This document shows, in pieces, positions 48,072 through 56,847 of a stretch of 64,000 nt of DNA (the first letter of the stretch is position 1; each line of letters starts with the position of its first letter). The DNA comes from Faecalispora anaeroviscerum (GTDB taxonomy: Bacteria > Bacillota > Clostridia > Oscillospirales > Acutalibacteraceae). The translations under genes were made by a program, and so were the position numbers. The notes under the pieces were generated by a model. It saw nothing but the letters and a program-made list of their open reading frames with translations. It was not told the DNA's origin and ran no database searches. The stretch is taken from the NCBI RefSeq assembly GCF_947568225.1, contig NZ_CANOOQ010000001.1, positions 1,426,001 through 1,490,000 on the forward strand, given 5' to 3'.

Positions 48072-49350
48072 CTGTTTTCTCCTTTGCCGCCATAGCGGCG
48101 CTTCTTGCGGCCATCATACCGCTGATCCATGCCCAATGCAAATTAAAGCCGCCGCAGTCTCCATCCACATTCAACTGCTCCCCGGCCAGATAAACGCCGG
48201 AGCTGATCCGAGACTCCATAGACGGCAGAAAAAGCTCCGTGAGCGGTACGCCTCCCGCCGTTACCTGTGCGTGCTGCCAAGGCAGCGTACCTGTCACCGG
48301 AAAAGCCCAGCCCTTGAGCACACCGGCCACTGTTTTCACCCATGGGCCTCCAAGACTGCCCACCGGCTCACCGGATCGCTCCGAAAGAGCAGACATCATC
48401 ACCTGCTGTCCCACCCGTTTGGGCAGCACGCCAAACAGCAGTTCCCTTGCCTCAAGCTGCGGATAAATCGACGAAAGACGGTGCAGCAGATCGCAAACCT
48501 CCTGAAAAGACAAAGCAGGCAGAAGATCCACCGCGATCTGCGCGTTTTTACAGGGCGTTCCCTGAACGGTTTTACCGGCGGAATATTCCGCCGCCAGCCG
48601 TGACAACTGAAACACGCACACACCCGACAGGCCTCGCTCCGTAAACTGGATTTCGCCCTCTTCTTCCTTCACGGCGTGTCCGTCCGCCAAAAAACGAACG
48701 GCACCCGCACAGCGCACGCCCTTGAGCGCCCGAACCATCGCCTGCGGCACCGTTACCTGTACCAATGCAGGGAGCAGCGTAGTCTGGCTATGGCCGAGCT
48801 GGTGTGCCAATGAAACTCCCTGATCTGAACTGATCTGCGGAGAGGCCTTGCCGCCCTGCGCCAGAATCAGCCGATGTGCCCAGAGCGTACTACCATCGGC
48901 CAGGCCCAGCAGGTATCCATCTTTTTGTTTTTTCACCTGAACCACTGCGGTGCCGCAAAGCTCTGCCCCACCCTGCTTTTGAAAAAACAGGCGCAGCGCG
49001 TCCAGCACAGAGGAGGCCTGCCCGTTTTGCGGGTACACCCGCCCCTGTTCCTCTTCACGGCAATAAAGACCCATCGATTCAAATTGCCTGAGTACCTCTG
49101 CCGGAGAAACGGATTCAAATACCTTTTGGGCCAGCGGCGCATCACCGTGATACACCGGCCAAGCCGCGGACAGATTGGTGATGTTACACCTGCCGTTCCC
49201 GGTGGCGAGCAGTTTTTTCCCCACACGCGGAGCTGCCTCCAGCAAGGCCACCCTCCCTTTGCCAAGCAGCTTTGCCGCCTCACCGGCAGCCATCAATCCT
49301 GCCGCGCCGCCGCCGACAACAGCGACCTCGTATTTTGCTGTAATGTCCAT
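48064..49350 (-). CDS. HI0933/BaiN-like flavoprotein
   Basis: A 428-aa NAD(P)/FAD-dependent oxidoreductase. It has VAVVGGGAAGLMAAGEAA at residue 9, KKLLATGNGRCNITNL near 47, and the end GVYLAGEQLNVDGDCGGFNLHWAWISG, the signature of the HI0933 (COG2081) family. BaiN, one member, reduces bile acid intermediates in gut Clostridia, but membership alone does not establish that here. First gene of a two-gene unit with a promoter at 49400-49429. Confidence 0.88.
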   Translation of the reverse strand: MDITAKYEVAVVGGGAAGLMAAGEAAKLLGKGRVALLEAAPRVGKKLLATGNGRCNITNLSAAWPVYHGDAPLAQKVFESVSPAEVLRQFESMGLYCREEEQGRVYPQNGQASSVLDALRLFFQKQGGAELCGTAVVQVKKQKDGYLLGLADGSTLWAHRLILAQGGKASPQISSDQGVSLAHQLGHSQTTLLPALVQVTVPQAMVRALKGVRCAGAVRFLADGHAVKEEEGEIQFTERGLSGVCVFQLSRLAAEYSAGKTVQGTPCKNAQIAVDLLPALSFQEVCDLLHRLSSIYPQLEARELLFGVLPKRVGQQVMMSALSERSGEPVGSLGGPWVKTVAGVLKGWAFPVTGTLPWQHAQVTAGGVPLTELFLPSMESRISSGVYLAGEQLNVDGDCGGFNLHWAWISGMMAARSAAMAAKEKTDD

Positions 49351-49399
49351 GCTGCCTCCCTGTGCTATGGCCTTGATGGCCCGCAGTCTTCTGTTTTTT

Positions 49400-49429
49400 A
49401 TAATATCATGAGTCCTTAATAATTTGCAA
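49400..49429 (-). promoter_or_regulatory. Promoter for the flavoprotein pair
   Basis: Minus-strand TTGCAA (49424-49429) and TATTAT (49400-49405) with an 18-base spacer; 50 bases before the start codon. Confidence 0.6.
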
Positions 49430-49447
49430 ACGCTGCTTTTCTTCTGC

Positions 49448-49477
49448 TTGTGCTGGGGAAGGGGAACATGCTATAAT
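49448..49477 (+). promoter_or_regulatory. Promoter for the GGDEF gene
   Basis: TTGTGC (49448-49453), 18-base spacer, TATAAT (49472-49477). It is divergent from the flavoprotein promoter and gives a 5' leader of about 150 bases. Confidence 0.6.
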
Positions 49478-49483
49478 AACCTC

Positions 49484-49514
49484 CAGGCAGCGAAAGCAAA
49501 GCTTTCGCTGCCTG
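49484..49514 (+). other. Perfect hairpin at the predicted 5' end of the GGDEF mRNA
   Basis: A 14-bp perfect stem (49484-49497 with 49501-49514) and a 3-base loop begin 7 bases after TATAAT, that is at the expected +1. No T-run follows, so it is not a normal terminator. It may protect the 5' end from decay or be a protein-binding site. The remaining leader (49515-49634) shows no c-di-GMP riboswitch pattern. Confidence 0.55.
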
Positions 49515-49634
49515 AGAGAGTATGGAAGCATTGGCTCGGGAGATACAAACATTTCGCGCTCTATTCAAGCAAAAACGAGCAAAGGATGCTATCATAAATT
49601 CCATATACTGAAATTATTTGGAGGTTAACGTGGA

Positions 49635-50531
49635 ATGTTGGAAATAGAGAATCCCCAGCAGTTGATGCAATTTCTTCAGCAATTTGAAAAGATGTATAAT
49701 CTGGTTCGTATTGTAGATCCTTTGAAAAAACGGGTTGTTTCCATCTCCGGCCGCACCGTAGAAATAATCGAGGACTCGATCTGCTACGATTTCTGGATAA
49801 AAAACAGCCACTGCGCCAACTGCGTTTCGATGCGTGCCATCAACGAAAACGATACCTTTGTGAAAATCGAATACAATAAGAATAAAATTTTCATGGTGAT
49901 GGCCACCCCGATTGTACTGAAAGGCCACCCTTATGTTGTGGAGCTGCTCAAGGATATTTCTGAAACCGGGATTGTGCCGGATCTGAAGGGAAAAAGCATC
50001 CAAGAAATTGATCGAATTATTGAGAACCTGAATCAGGCTGTCATTACCGATGAACTCACCCAGGTTTATAACCGGCGCTTTATCAATGAAAAGCTGCCAA
50101 TAGACTTATATTCTGTCGTTATGAACGACAGCGTTCTTTCTGCTATTTTGATCGATATTGACGATTTTAAACAGATTAATGACACCTATGGCCACACCAT
50201 GGGAGACCTGGTGCTGCAAAAAGCCTCTAAAATACTGAAGGATAACATCCACCGCAAGGGCGACTGGGTTGCACGGTATGGCGGCGATGAATTTTTGGTT
50301 GTACTGCCGGAAGCAGACTCTGACAACGCCAAAAGCATTGCGGAACGGATTCGGCAGCAGATCGAGCAGGAGGTATTTGAGCTGCGCGGCTGCACTATTT
50401 CTCTGACGATCAGCTGCGGCGTATTCAGCACCTGCTCCAAGGATGGATTTTCCGCCGTTGACTTTTTCGATCGCCTGGATCAAAAGCTGTACCAGGCCAA
50501 AGGCAACGGCAAAAACTCGATCGCGGTATGA
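49635..50531 (+). CDS. Diguanylate cyclase with Cys-containing PAS-like sensor
   Basis: A 298-aa soluble protein. Residues 1-125 form a PAS-like domain with C50, C60 and C63 (ICYDFWIKNSHCANCVSM), a pattern that could bind a metal or sense redox. Residues 135-295 are the GGDEF domain: DELTQVYNRRFINEKL, AILIDIDDFKQINDTYGH, and an intact RYGGDEF. RKGD five residues before GGDEF matches the inhibitory I-site, so the enzyme should make c-di-GMP and be feedback-inhibited. Start supported by GGAGG at 10 bases. Confidence 0.92.
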   Translation: MLEIENPQQLMQFLQQFEKMYNLVRIVDPLKKRVVSISGRTVEIIEDSICYDFWIKNSHCANCVSMRAINENDTFVKIEYNKNKIFMVMATPIVLKGHPYVVELLKDISETGIVPDLKGKSIQEIDRIIENLNQAVITDELTQVYNRRFINEKLPIDLYSVVMNDSVLSAILIDIDDFKQINDTYGHTMGDLVLQKASKILKDNIHRKGDWVARYGGDEFLVVLPEADSDNAKSIAERIRQQIEQEVFELRGCTISLTISCGVFSTCSKDGFSAVDFFDRLDQKLYQAKGNGKNSIAV

Positions 50532-50643
50532 ACCGCCTTGTAGTCCTTCCTGATCCTTGATTCATCAACGATATACTTTAAAACAGTGTTTTTTCTTCTT
50601 CAGTGGAAAATACTGCTATTGCAATCAAAAACAATTGAGAAAA

Positions 50644-50671
50644 GGGCAGAAAGCTTTCCGGCTTTCTGCCC
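50644..50671. terminator. Terminator between convergent GGDEF and U32 genes
   Basis: Stem GGGCAGAAAGC/GCTTTCTGCCC with a 6-base loop; a TTTTCTC tail on the minus strand suits the U32 operon, with a shorter CTTTCC tail on the plus strand. Confidence 0.75.
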
Positions 50672-50687
50672 TTTCCGCATGACAGAA

Positions 50688-51896
50688 TCATTCGCCGCGC
50701 ATCCGCCGCAGCAGAGCGCCGCGATTGATGGGATGCTCGGTTTTTACCAAAACCCGCATGGTTGCATGGGGCGCCGCTTCGATTGGCGACATCTCCGCGT
50801 CATACAGCTCATTCAGAGTGAGCAGATAGGGCTGCGCGCCGGGCTCCAGCACATCCACCGTATCTCCCCGGAAAAAGCGGTTGCGCTGCGACAGAGTGGC
50901 CACGCCGTTCTCCCAGCCCTCACAAACAGCCGCGACCTCGTAGTCGCGTACATAGCCGCCGTTTTGGTATACCTGCCCCGGAGTACCAAAGTAAAAGCCG
51001 GTGCTGTATTCACGGTGGCTGATTTTATTCAGCTCCTCAGCAATCCACTCTGGCAGCGGTTCACCGGGGTGTTGCTCGCAGAAATCAATTGCATTGCGGT
51101 ACGCGTTGACTGTGACCGCCACATAATAGGCCGATTTGGCCCGGCCTTCAATTTTCAGGCTGCTGACTCCCGCCTTTTGCAGTTCTGGAATATGGCGGAT
51201 CATGCACATGTCACGGGAATTGAGGATATAGGTTCCTTGGTCATCCTCCTCAATGGGGAAATACTCGCCAGGTCGTTTTTCCTCCACCAAGCGGTAGGAC
51301 CAGCGGCACGGCTGCGCGCAGTCGCCACGGTTGGCATCCCGTCCGGTCAGGTAGTTCGACAACAGACAGCGGCCTGAGAAGGACACGCACATGGAGCCGT
51401 GCACAAACACCTCCAGCTCCAACTCAGGCGGAGTTTTGGCACGGATCTGCGCAATTTCATCCATGCTCAGCTCCCTGGCCAGCACCACGCGTGACGCGCC
51501 CATCTCGTGAAAAACGCGCGCCGTTTCATGGTTGACAACTCCCGCCTGGGTGGACACGTGTAGCTCCACCTGCGGCGCGTATTTCCGCGCCAGCTTCATC
51601 ACGCCAACATCCGCGACGATCAGCGCGTCGACCCCCACCTGCTGGGCATAGCGCAGCAAATCGGGCAGGCGGTCAAGCTCATCCGTACGGGGCAGCGTGT
51701 TACAGGTCAGATGAACCCGAGCGCCCTTGTGGTGGGCAGCCTGAACGGCCTCCGCCAACTCTTCCGGTGAAAAATTGGCCGGTCCGGCTCTCATCCCGAA
51801 CTCCTTTGCCGCCAGATAGACGGCATCCGCCCCAAAGGCCAGAGCGGATTCCAGCCGTTCAAAATCTCCTGCCGGAGCCAATAGTTCCATTTTCAC
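50688..51896 (-). CDS. Peptidase U32-family protein (TrhP/RlhA-like tRNA or rRNA hydroxylation)
   Basis: A 402-aa protein. It starts ELLAPAGDFERLESALAFGADAVYL and has the family signature EVFVHGSMCVSFSGRCLLSNYLTGRDANRGDCAQPCRW (core GSMCVSFSGRCLLSNYLTG), with the four Cys (C at MCV, GRCL, GDC and QPC) that bind a cofactor. Family members were long labelled collagenases but TrhP makes 5-hydroxyuridine in tRNA with prephenate and RlhA hydroxylates 23S rRNA; which applies here is not clear. Last gene of the minus operon, overlapping mltG by 4 bases. Confidence 0.87.
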   Translation of the reverse strand: MKMELLAPAGDFERLESALAFGADAVYLAAKEFGMRAGPANFSPEELAEAVQAAHHKGARVHLTCNTLPRTDELDRLPDLLRYAQQVGVDALIVADVGVMKLARKYAPQVELHVSTQAGVVNHETARVFHEMGASRVVLARELSMDEIAQIRAKTPPELELEVFVHGSMCVSFSGRCLLSNYLTGRDANRGDCAQPCRWSYRLVEEKRPGEYFPIEEDDQGTYILNSRDMCMIRHIPELQKAGVSSLKIEGRAKSAYYVAVTVNAYRNAIDFCEQHPGEPLPEWIAEELNKISHREYSTGFYFGTPGQVYQNGGYVRDYEVAAVCEGWENGVATLSQRNRFFRGDTVDVLEPGAQPYLLTLNELYDAEMSPIEAAPHATMRVLVKTEHPINRGALLRRMRGE

Positions 51897-53227
51897 TGAG
51901 TCAGACCCGCCTTTTTCAAGTTTTTCTGATGCTGCTCCGCCGTTTTGGCATAATAGGCTGTGCCATCCGCTGCGTGGCAGAAATAATAGTACTCTGTTTT
52001 TGCCGGATTCAGCGCCGCGTTAATTGCCGCGCTGCCGGGGTTTGCGATCGGCCCCGGAGGCAGCCCGATCAAATTATAGGTATTGTACCGGCTGCTGTAC
52101 GTATCTCTTTGCGCCTCTGGTACCAGCGCCTTCGTGCGGTAAGGGTAGTAGATTGTGGAGTCGCACCCCAACTGCTGCGTGCCGGTTGACGCACCATTTT
52201 TCAGGCGGTTGTGCAGAACGGCGGAAACCTGAAGCATATCCTCTTCGTTTGCAGATTCCTCCTGAATGATGGAAGCGAGGTTCAGTACCTCATCAAGCGT
52301 CATCCCCTGCTCCTTCGCCTTCTCTCGCACTGCGGTGGTCAGCTTTTTGCTTGTATTATTAATCATCTTACCCAAAGCCTGCTTCGGGTCTTCGTCTTTA
52401 TAAAACTCGTAGGTATCGGGGAACAGGTAGCCCTCCAGAAGGTAATAGCGCTCGCTGTCGTTACCGATTTCTTTGATCAGGTCGTAGTTGTTAAAATCCT
52501 GGGAATTGGCATACTTTAAAATCTCTTCCGCAGAGCAGACGCCGTTTTTTTCCATCAAGGCGGCGATCTCCTGTACATTCAGGCCTTCCGGAAATAGGAC
52601 CTTCACAATATCCGTACGGTTGTTATTTGTCTGAAGATAATTGATGAGCGCCTCATAATCCATTCCTGTGTTCAGCTCATATGTGCCGTGCAGATAAGAG
52701 TCATTTGCACGCGTAAGGGTGGAATACAGCTGGAAAAAGCCCGGCTGGCTGATCACTCCGCTCTGATACAGCACTTTCGAAATTTCGCCGACACTCGCCC
52801 CTTTGGGAATCTCGACGGTCACTGTGGATTCGGTTTTCTGGTACGCAAGCATATCCGCAATTCCGGTCACGAGGTACTGGCCCATCCCAATGCCGAGAAT
52901 AATCACCATCGATACCCAGATCATGCGGAAAAAGCGCCGGTTTTTGCGGCCTTTTTCACGGCTTCGTTCCCGCAATGCACGTTCCTCCGCCTTTTGGGCA
53001 CGGTTTTCCGATTCCGCCATCGCCTTGCGCGTTTGGGGGCTGCTGTAGCTGTGCAGCATATCCGGTTCGCCGACAGCACCGTTGCCGGTCGGCATGGGTC
53101 CCTGCGAATCGGCCTCCCCCGTATCATCGTTGTCATTGATTTCCAGCCTGAAGTGCTGAGCACGGTTCTGCCGCTGATCCTGCTGACCCTCGCCGCGAGT
53201 TCGCCGCTGATTTTCGTCGTCGCGCAT
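51893..53227 (-). CDS. mltG: Endolytic murein transglycosylase MltG
   Basis: Start at 53227 (MRDDE) with AGGGGG upstream, 444 aa. A long cytosolic charged N-terminus, one membrane helix near residue 115-135, then the YceG domain: LYQSGVISQPGFFQLY, and the active site ASIIQEESANEEDM with catalytic Glu and the NRLKNGASTGTQQLGCDSTIYY end (core NRLKNGASTGTQQLGCDST). It cuts nascent glycan strands and sets their length. Cotranscribed with cyclo-ligase and U32 genes. Confidence 0.92.
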   Translation of the reverse strand: MRDDENQRRTRGEGQQDQRQNRAQHFRLEINDNDDTGEADSQGPMPTGNGAVGEPDMLHSYSSPQTRKAMAESENRAQKAEERALRERSREKGRKNRRFFRMIWVSMVIILGIGMGQYLVTGIADMLAYQKTESTVTVEIPKGASVGEISKVLYQSGVISQPGFFQLYSTLTRANDSYLHGTYELNTGMDYEALINYLQTNNNRTDIVKVLFPEGLNVQEIAALMEKNGVCSAEEILKYANSQDFNNYDLIKEIGNDSERYYLLEGYLFPDTYEFYKDEDPKQALGKMINNTSKKLTTAVREKAKEQGMTLDEVLNLASIIQEESANEEDMLQVSAVLHNRLKNGASTGTQQLGCDSTIYYPYRTKALVPEAQRDTYSSRYNTYNLIGLPPGPIANPGSAAINAALNPAKTEYYYFCHAADGTAYYAKTAEQHQKNLKKAGLTQ

Positions 53228-53237
53228 GACAAACCCC

Positions 53238-53834
53238 CTATCTTGCTTTCTTCGATGTCCTACGGACATACTTTTCCGTTACCAACAAATCGACCGACCT
53301 GTCGTAATAGCCGTGCGGCAGATTCCACTGAACGCAGAAGGAATAGCACACACCCACCGTAAACCCGCCAAAGCGGGATAAAAATCGGTCGTAATAACCG
53401 CCGCCATAACCGAGCCGAAAGCCCTGCACATCAAAGCTGAAACCAGGCACCAGGCAAAACCCCCGGGACTCGTCCCGTACCTTTTCACAGCGCTGTACAA
53501 TCGGCTCCAGCACGCCAAACGACGCGCGCTCCAGATCCTGCCAGGAGCGAATGTAATAGAATTCCATGTCACGGGTTCCCGAGATGCACCGGGGAACTGC
53601 CACCCGCTTTTGATTGGCCCAGGCTGCCTGCACAATGGCCAGGGTATCTACCTCCAGCTCCTTGCTGAGATAGGTAAACACCGTGTCAGCCTGACTGTAT
53701 TCCCGCAAAGAAAGCAGCCGGGACTGGATTTCGGAATCCAGCCTCAGTTTTTCTTCTTCTGATAAATCTTCCCTGAGTCCGCGGTATTTGCTCCGCAGAC
53801 CTGTCTTCACTTCTTTGATGTTCTTTACTGGCAT
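53238..53834 (-). CDS. 5-formyltetrahydrofolate cyclo-ligase
   Basis: A 198-aa enzyme that converts 5-formyl-THF to 5,10-methenyl-THF with ATP. Motifs: an N-terminal Lys/Arg helix (LRSKYRGLREDLSEEEK), and the C-terminal VPGFSFDVQGFRLGYGGGYYDRFL with the ligase GYGGGYYDR signature. Lies in the operon with thyX and tmk, in keeping with folate-dependent dTMP synthesis. Overlaps the DJ-1 gene by 10 bases. Confidence 0.93.
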   Translation of the reverse strand: MPVKNIKEVKTGLRSKYRGLREDLSEEEKLRLDSEIQSRLLSLREYSQADTVFTYLSKELEVDTLAIVQAAWANQKRVAVPRCISGTRDMEFYYIRSWQDLERASFGVLEPIVQRCEKVRDESRGFCLVPGFSFDVQGFRLGYGGGYYDRFLSRFGGFTVGVCYSFCVQWNLPHGYYDRSVDLLVTEKYVRRTSKKAR

Positions 53835-54373
53835 CGCATCAAGTTCCTCAGCTTTTCCGCAGCTTCTTTCTCCGCCAAAAGGTCAGTGAGCTGCAGCGCG
53901 AACGCAACCGCAGCCGTCGGGCCTCGGCCCGTAATAATTTTGCCGTCCATGGTGACGAGCTCGCCGGTGTATTGCGCACCGATAATGTCAGAAATAAATC
54001 CGTCGCTGACCGTGGCGCGCCGGCCCTTTAAGAGCCCCATGTGCCCCAAAATCGACGGTGCCGCGCAGATGGCCGCCACATAGGCGCCCTTCTCATAGCA
54101 GGCAACAACGGTATCCTTTACAATTTGCGATTGCTCCAGATTCGGCGTTCCCGGCAGACCGCCCGGCAGAACTACCATCTCAATGTCATCCAGAGAGATT
54201 TCGCTCTCCTCAATATCCGCCATGACCGGGATTTGATGGGAACCCACGATTTGCCTGCCGCCAACCCCCACTGTCTGAACCGGCACATTGGCGCGCCGGA
54301 GCAGATCAACCGCCGTTAAAGCCTCAATCTCTTCAAATCCATTCGCCAAAAAAACATACGTCATTCCAGTCAC
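53825..54373 (-). CDS. DJ-1/PfpI-family protein
   Basis: A 182-aa protein. VFLANGFEEIEALTAVDLLRRA (core LANGFEEIEALTAVDLLRR) and the nucleophile elbow AAICAAPSILGHMGLLKG with conserved Cys identify the DJ-1 subgroup (YajL/ThiJ-like) of stress proteins, often described as chaperones or glyoxalase/deglycases. Start could be 54373 or 54364. Exact reaction is debated for the family. Confidence 0.9.
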   Translation of the reverse strand: MTGMTYVFLANGFEEIEALTAVDLLRRANVPVQTVGVGGRQIVGSHQIPVMADIEESEISLDDIEMVVLPGGLPGTPNLEQSQIVKDTVVACYEKGAYVAAICAAPSILGHMGLLKGRRATVSDGFISDIIGAQYTGELVTMDGKIITGRGPTAAVAFALQLTDLLAEKEAAEKLRNLMRCQ

Positions 54374-54386
54374 ATCCCTTTTTCAG

Positions 54387-55265
54387 TTAATCCAGCGTCA
54401 GGCCCAGGTAGGCCTTGCCATTCAGTTCCACCGGCCTGAGTGGCCGGAGCATCCCAAACCGCCGAAGCTCGCCCCGCTCCGGAAACAAAGCTCCGTTCTC
54501 CGGCAGACGCAGATGATAGCTGTGCGCCGGCATTTCGGCAAGCAATTGCCCAATCAGGGCGGGGAATGCCGCCTCGTCTGCCATCAGCTCAGTCACTTCG
54601 CAGGAACCGTCCGCCAAACGTCGGCAAAGCGCATACGCCCCGCCGTCGTCTGCTTGTGCGGCAATCAATTTCCCGCCGTACTGGCGGTTGAAGCCCTCTG
54701 CAAAGCAGAGCGCGCGCTCCTCCCACAAAACAGAGCCCCAAAGGGAGGAAAGCTGCTCTTTTCGGATTTCCCTCATCTTCGAATAGCCTATAATGACCCG
54801 GCCGCGCTGGGCGCCCGCAGAAAGCTGAGAAAGCTCTTCGGCAGAGGCCGTTACAAAGCGGGTAAAAAAGGCTTCTTCGTAGCCATAGTTTGCGTAGTAA
54901 TCATACAGTGCGTCGCTCGACGGCAGCAAGCACGAAAAATGCTCGCCCCGTTTCAGCCCCAGATGTGCTGCGGCCCGCAGCAGAGCGCCCATGCAGCCCT
55001 GCTTACGGTACTGAGGCAAAGTGGAGGCGGCGTAAATATAATGGCCGCGCACTTCACCTCCCGGCTGCACCATGCGTACCGGCAGCATATGCACCATCGC
55101 AGCCGCTCTGCCGTCTATTTCGTAAACAAGGCAGGTGCGCGGCTGAAAGGCATTATTGAAAAAATAGGCGGTGGGCCGCTTGGGGTCGCCAAAGCAGGCC
55201 TGCCATATCATTTCGAGCTCCGGCTGCATGCCCCAACGGGCCAGCCTGATGATTCTGCCGCTCAT
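54387..55265 (-). CDS. GNAT-superfamily N-acetyltransferase
   Basis: A 292-aa protein with an N-terminal GNAT fold. The acetyl-CoA loop YRKQGCMGALLRAAAHLG (residues about 86-103) has the R/Q-x-x-G-x-G/A pattern, after AASTLPQ (beta4). The C-terminal half is an SCP-like or second domain as in Eis-type enzymes. Substrate unknown. Overlaps the next gene by 4 bases. Confidence 0.83.
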   Translation of the reverse strand: MSGRIIRLARWGMQPELEMIWQACFGDPKRPTAYFFNNAFQPRTCLVYEIDGRAAAMVHMLPVRMVQPGGEVRGHYIYAASTLPQYRKQGCMGALLRAAAHLGLKRGEHFSCLLPSSDALYDYYANYGYEEAFFTRFVTASAEELSQLSAGAQRGRVIIGYSKMREIRKEQLSSLWGSVLWEERALCFAEGFNRQYGGKLIAAQADDGGAYALCRRLADGSCEVTELMADEAAFPALIGQLLAEMPAHSYHLRLPENGALFPERGELRRFGMLRPLRPVELNGKAYLGLTLD

Positions 55266-56173
55266 TTTTCCGTTCCCTTCAGTACCGCACGGTACTTCTC
55301 CAGTATGATCGCAGGGTGGTAGGAAAGCTTCGCTTTACGCAGGCCCTCCATCCCAAGATCCTCTTCCCGGTTAATGTATTCGTAGCTCGCCAGGTTGCGG
55401 CGGGCAAATTCGTTGTTGATGGCCGCGTACAGGCCGTCGTAGCCCGCCAGAGCCTTTTCAAAATGAAGCAGGAACACCTGCGGGTTAATTTCCTCACCGA
55501 TGGTATAAGCCACGGGCTTTCCCTCAATGCGGATCAGCCCGCCGGAAAGCTTCAGCTCTTCGAAATTGGCAAACGCTTTTCGCAGTGCGCGCACCTCTTT
55601 ATCAAGCCCGTTTTCCGGATCACACCCGTTCTGGCGGCACCATTCGCAGCTAACCTCGCGGCAAGCATCAAGCGTGTCAACCGTGACATCCTCATATTCC
55701 CACTGATACTGACGATTAAATTTGGAAACGTGATTGCGCTTGCCGTGAAATTTTCTGCCCGCAAGCTCAATCAGATCGCTGCTATTATAAATATAGTCCG
55801 CGCCGTCCCGGTCGACGCTGAATTCGAACCGGCCCGGCATCGCCTCTTCCATGCGGGCAACTTCTTTTTCGGTCATGCCCCACATCTGAAAACCAAAGCC
55901 CTTTTCCGCCGCGTCGTCAATCAGCAGCTGCAGCGTGTCCCTGAGGCTCCCGGCGTTTGCGGGGTCTGCCACATAAGGGAAATTATAGGTGTGAAAATGC
56001 TCACCTGAGGACAAAAGCACATACCCATCCTGCCGGCAAATACGAGAATGATACGATTCATTCCAGATAAACAGGGTGCCGAACGCATTCTCGCTCCCCA
56101 TTTTACCGCTGGCCGCCAAAATCGGCTGAAGCCATTTTCGATCCTCGATCGTTGCATATTCAAATTTTAACAT
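55262..56173 (-). CDS. DUF2156-domain protein (LPG synthase C-domain-like)
   Basis: A 303-aa soluble protein related to the C-terminal acyltransferase-like domain of phosphatidylglycerol lysyltransferase, but with no membrane part. Pattern: ADYIYNSSDLIELAGRKFHGKRNHVSKFNR (core LIELAGRKFHGKRNHVSKF) and the end YINREEDLGMEGLRKAKLSYHP are characteristic. Probably a GNAT-like aminoacyl transferase; its acceptor is unknown. It overlaps tmk by 7 bases and the GNAT gene by 4. Confidence 0.87.
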   Translation of the reverse strand: MLKFEYATIEDRKWLQPILAASGKMGSENAFGTLFIWNESYHSRICRQDGYVLLSSGEHFHTYNFPYVADPANAGSLRDTLQLLIDDAAEKGFGFQMWGMTEKEVARMEEAMPGRFEFSVDRDGADYIYNSSDLIELAGRKFHGKRNHVSKFNRQYQWEYEDVTVDTLDACREVSCEWCRQNGCDPENGLDKEVRALRKAFANFEELKLSGGLIRIEGKPVAYTIGEEINPQVFLLHFEKALAGYDGLYAAINNEFARRNLASYEYINREEDLGMEGLRKAKLSYHPAIILEKYRAVLKGTEK

Positions 56174-56847
56174 AGATTGCTACATTCCTTTATGATTTCA
56201 CTTTCCATGATTTCCACATGGATTTGCTGCGCCGATTTGATTTGCCCGTTCTCGGCGCACGGGATGACAAGCCATCCCAGCTTTTGGGCGCAGTACAATG
56301 CGCTTTCCCGGCAGGCAGACAAAAAGGCGGTGTCCTTTTCGTGCAGATCTTTTTTCGCTTCGTCACCCTCATACCGTTCCCGGAGCAGGCGCTGAGAAAT
56401 ATCCAGCGGCATGTCCAGGTATATGACGGCATCCGGCGCGGGAAGCTCCAGTTTATTATACTCAAAATCGCAGACCCAATCCAGATAGGAATCCCATTCG
56501 GAGCAGGGCAGCTTGGTCATTTGGTAGACCATGTTGGAGGTAGTATACCGGTCGGCAACGATCAGACTGCCATTTTCATACGCCTGCTGCCAGTAGCGCA
56601 CATAGCTTGCAAAACGATCTACCGCGTAAAAAGAGCTGGCCGCAAAGGCATTCACATCCTGCGGATGCGCCCCGAGCTCACCGCCCAGATACATTTTCAC
56701 CAGCGCGGAAGACTTCTCCTCATAATCAGGGAAGGACACACGCCGCAGCCGCACACCGTTTTGCTCCAGCGCCTGGCACAGAAGAGCCGTCTGCGTGGCC
56801 TTTCCGCTGCCGTCAAGGCCTTCCATCACAACCAACCGACCAATCAC
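56167..56847 (-). CDS. tmk: Thymidylate kinase
   Basis: A 226-aa dTMP kinase. The P-loop EGLDGSGKATQ lies at residues 9-19 and the DRYTTSNMVYQ motif at about 98-108; the lid region near LRERYEGDEAKKDLHE is longer than in E. coli. It phosphorylates dTMP made by ThyX, whose gene overlaps it by 4 bases (ATGA). Confidence 0.93.
   Translation of the reverse strand: MIGRLVVMEGLDGSGKATQTALLCQALEQNGVRLRRVSFPDYEEKSSALVKMYLGGELGAHPQDVNAFAASSFYAVDRFASYVRYWQQAYENGSLIVADRYTTSNMVYQMTKLPCSEWDSYLDWVCDFEYNKLELPAPDAVIYLDMPLDISQRLLRERYEGDEAKKDLHEKDTAFLSACRESALYCAQKLGWLVIPCAENGQIKSAQQIHVEIMESEIIKECSNLC

Noticed and set aside
49515..49634. c-di-GMP riboswitch before the GGDEF gene
   Set aside because: No GEMM-I or GEMM-II consensus elements could be found in the leader.
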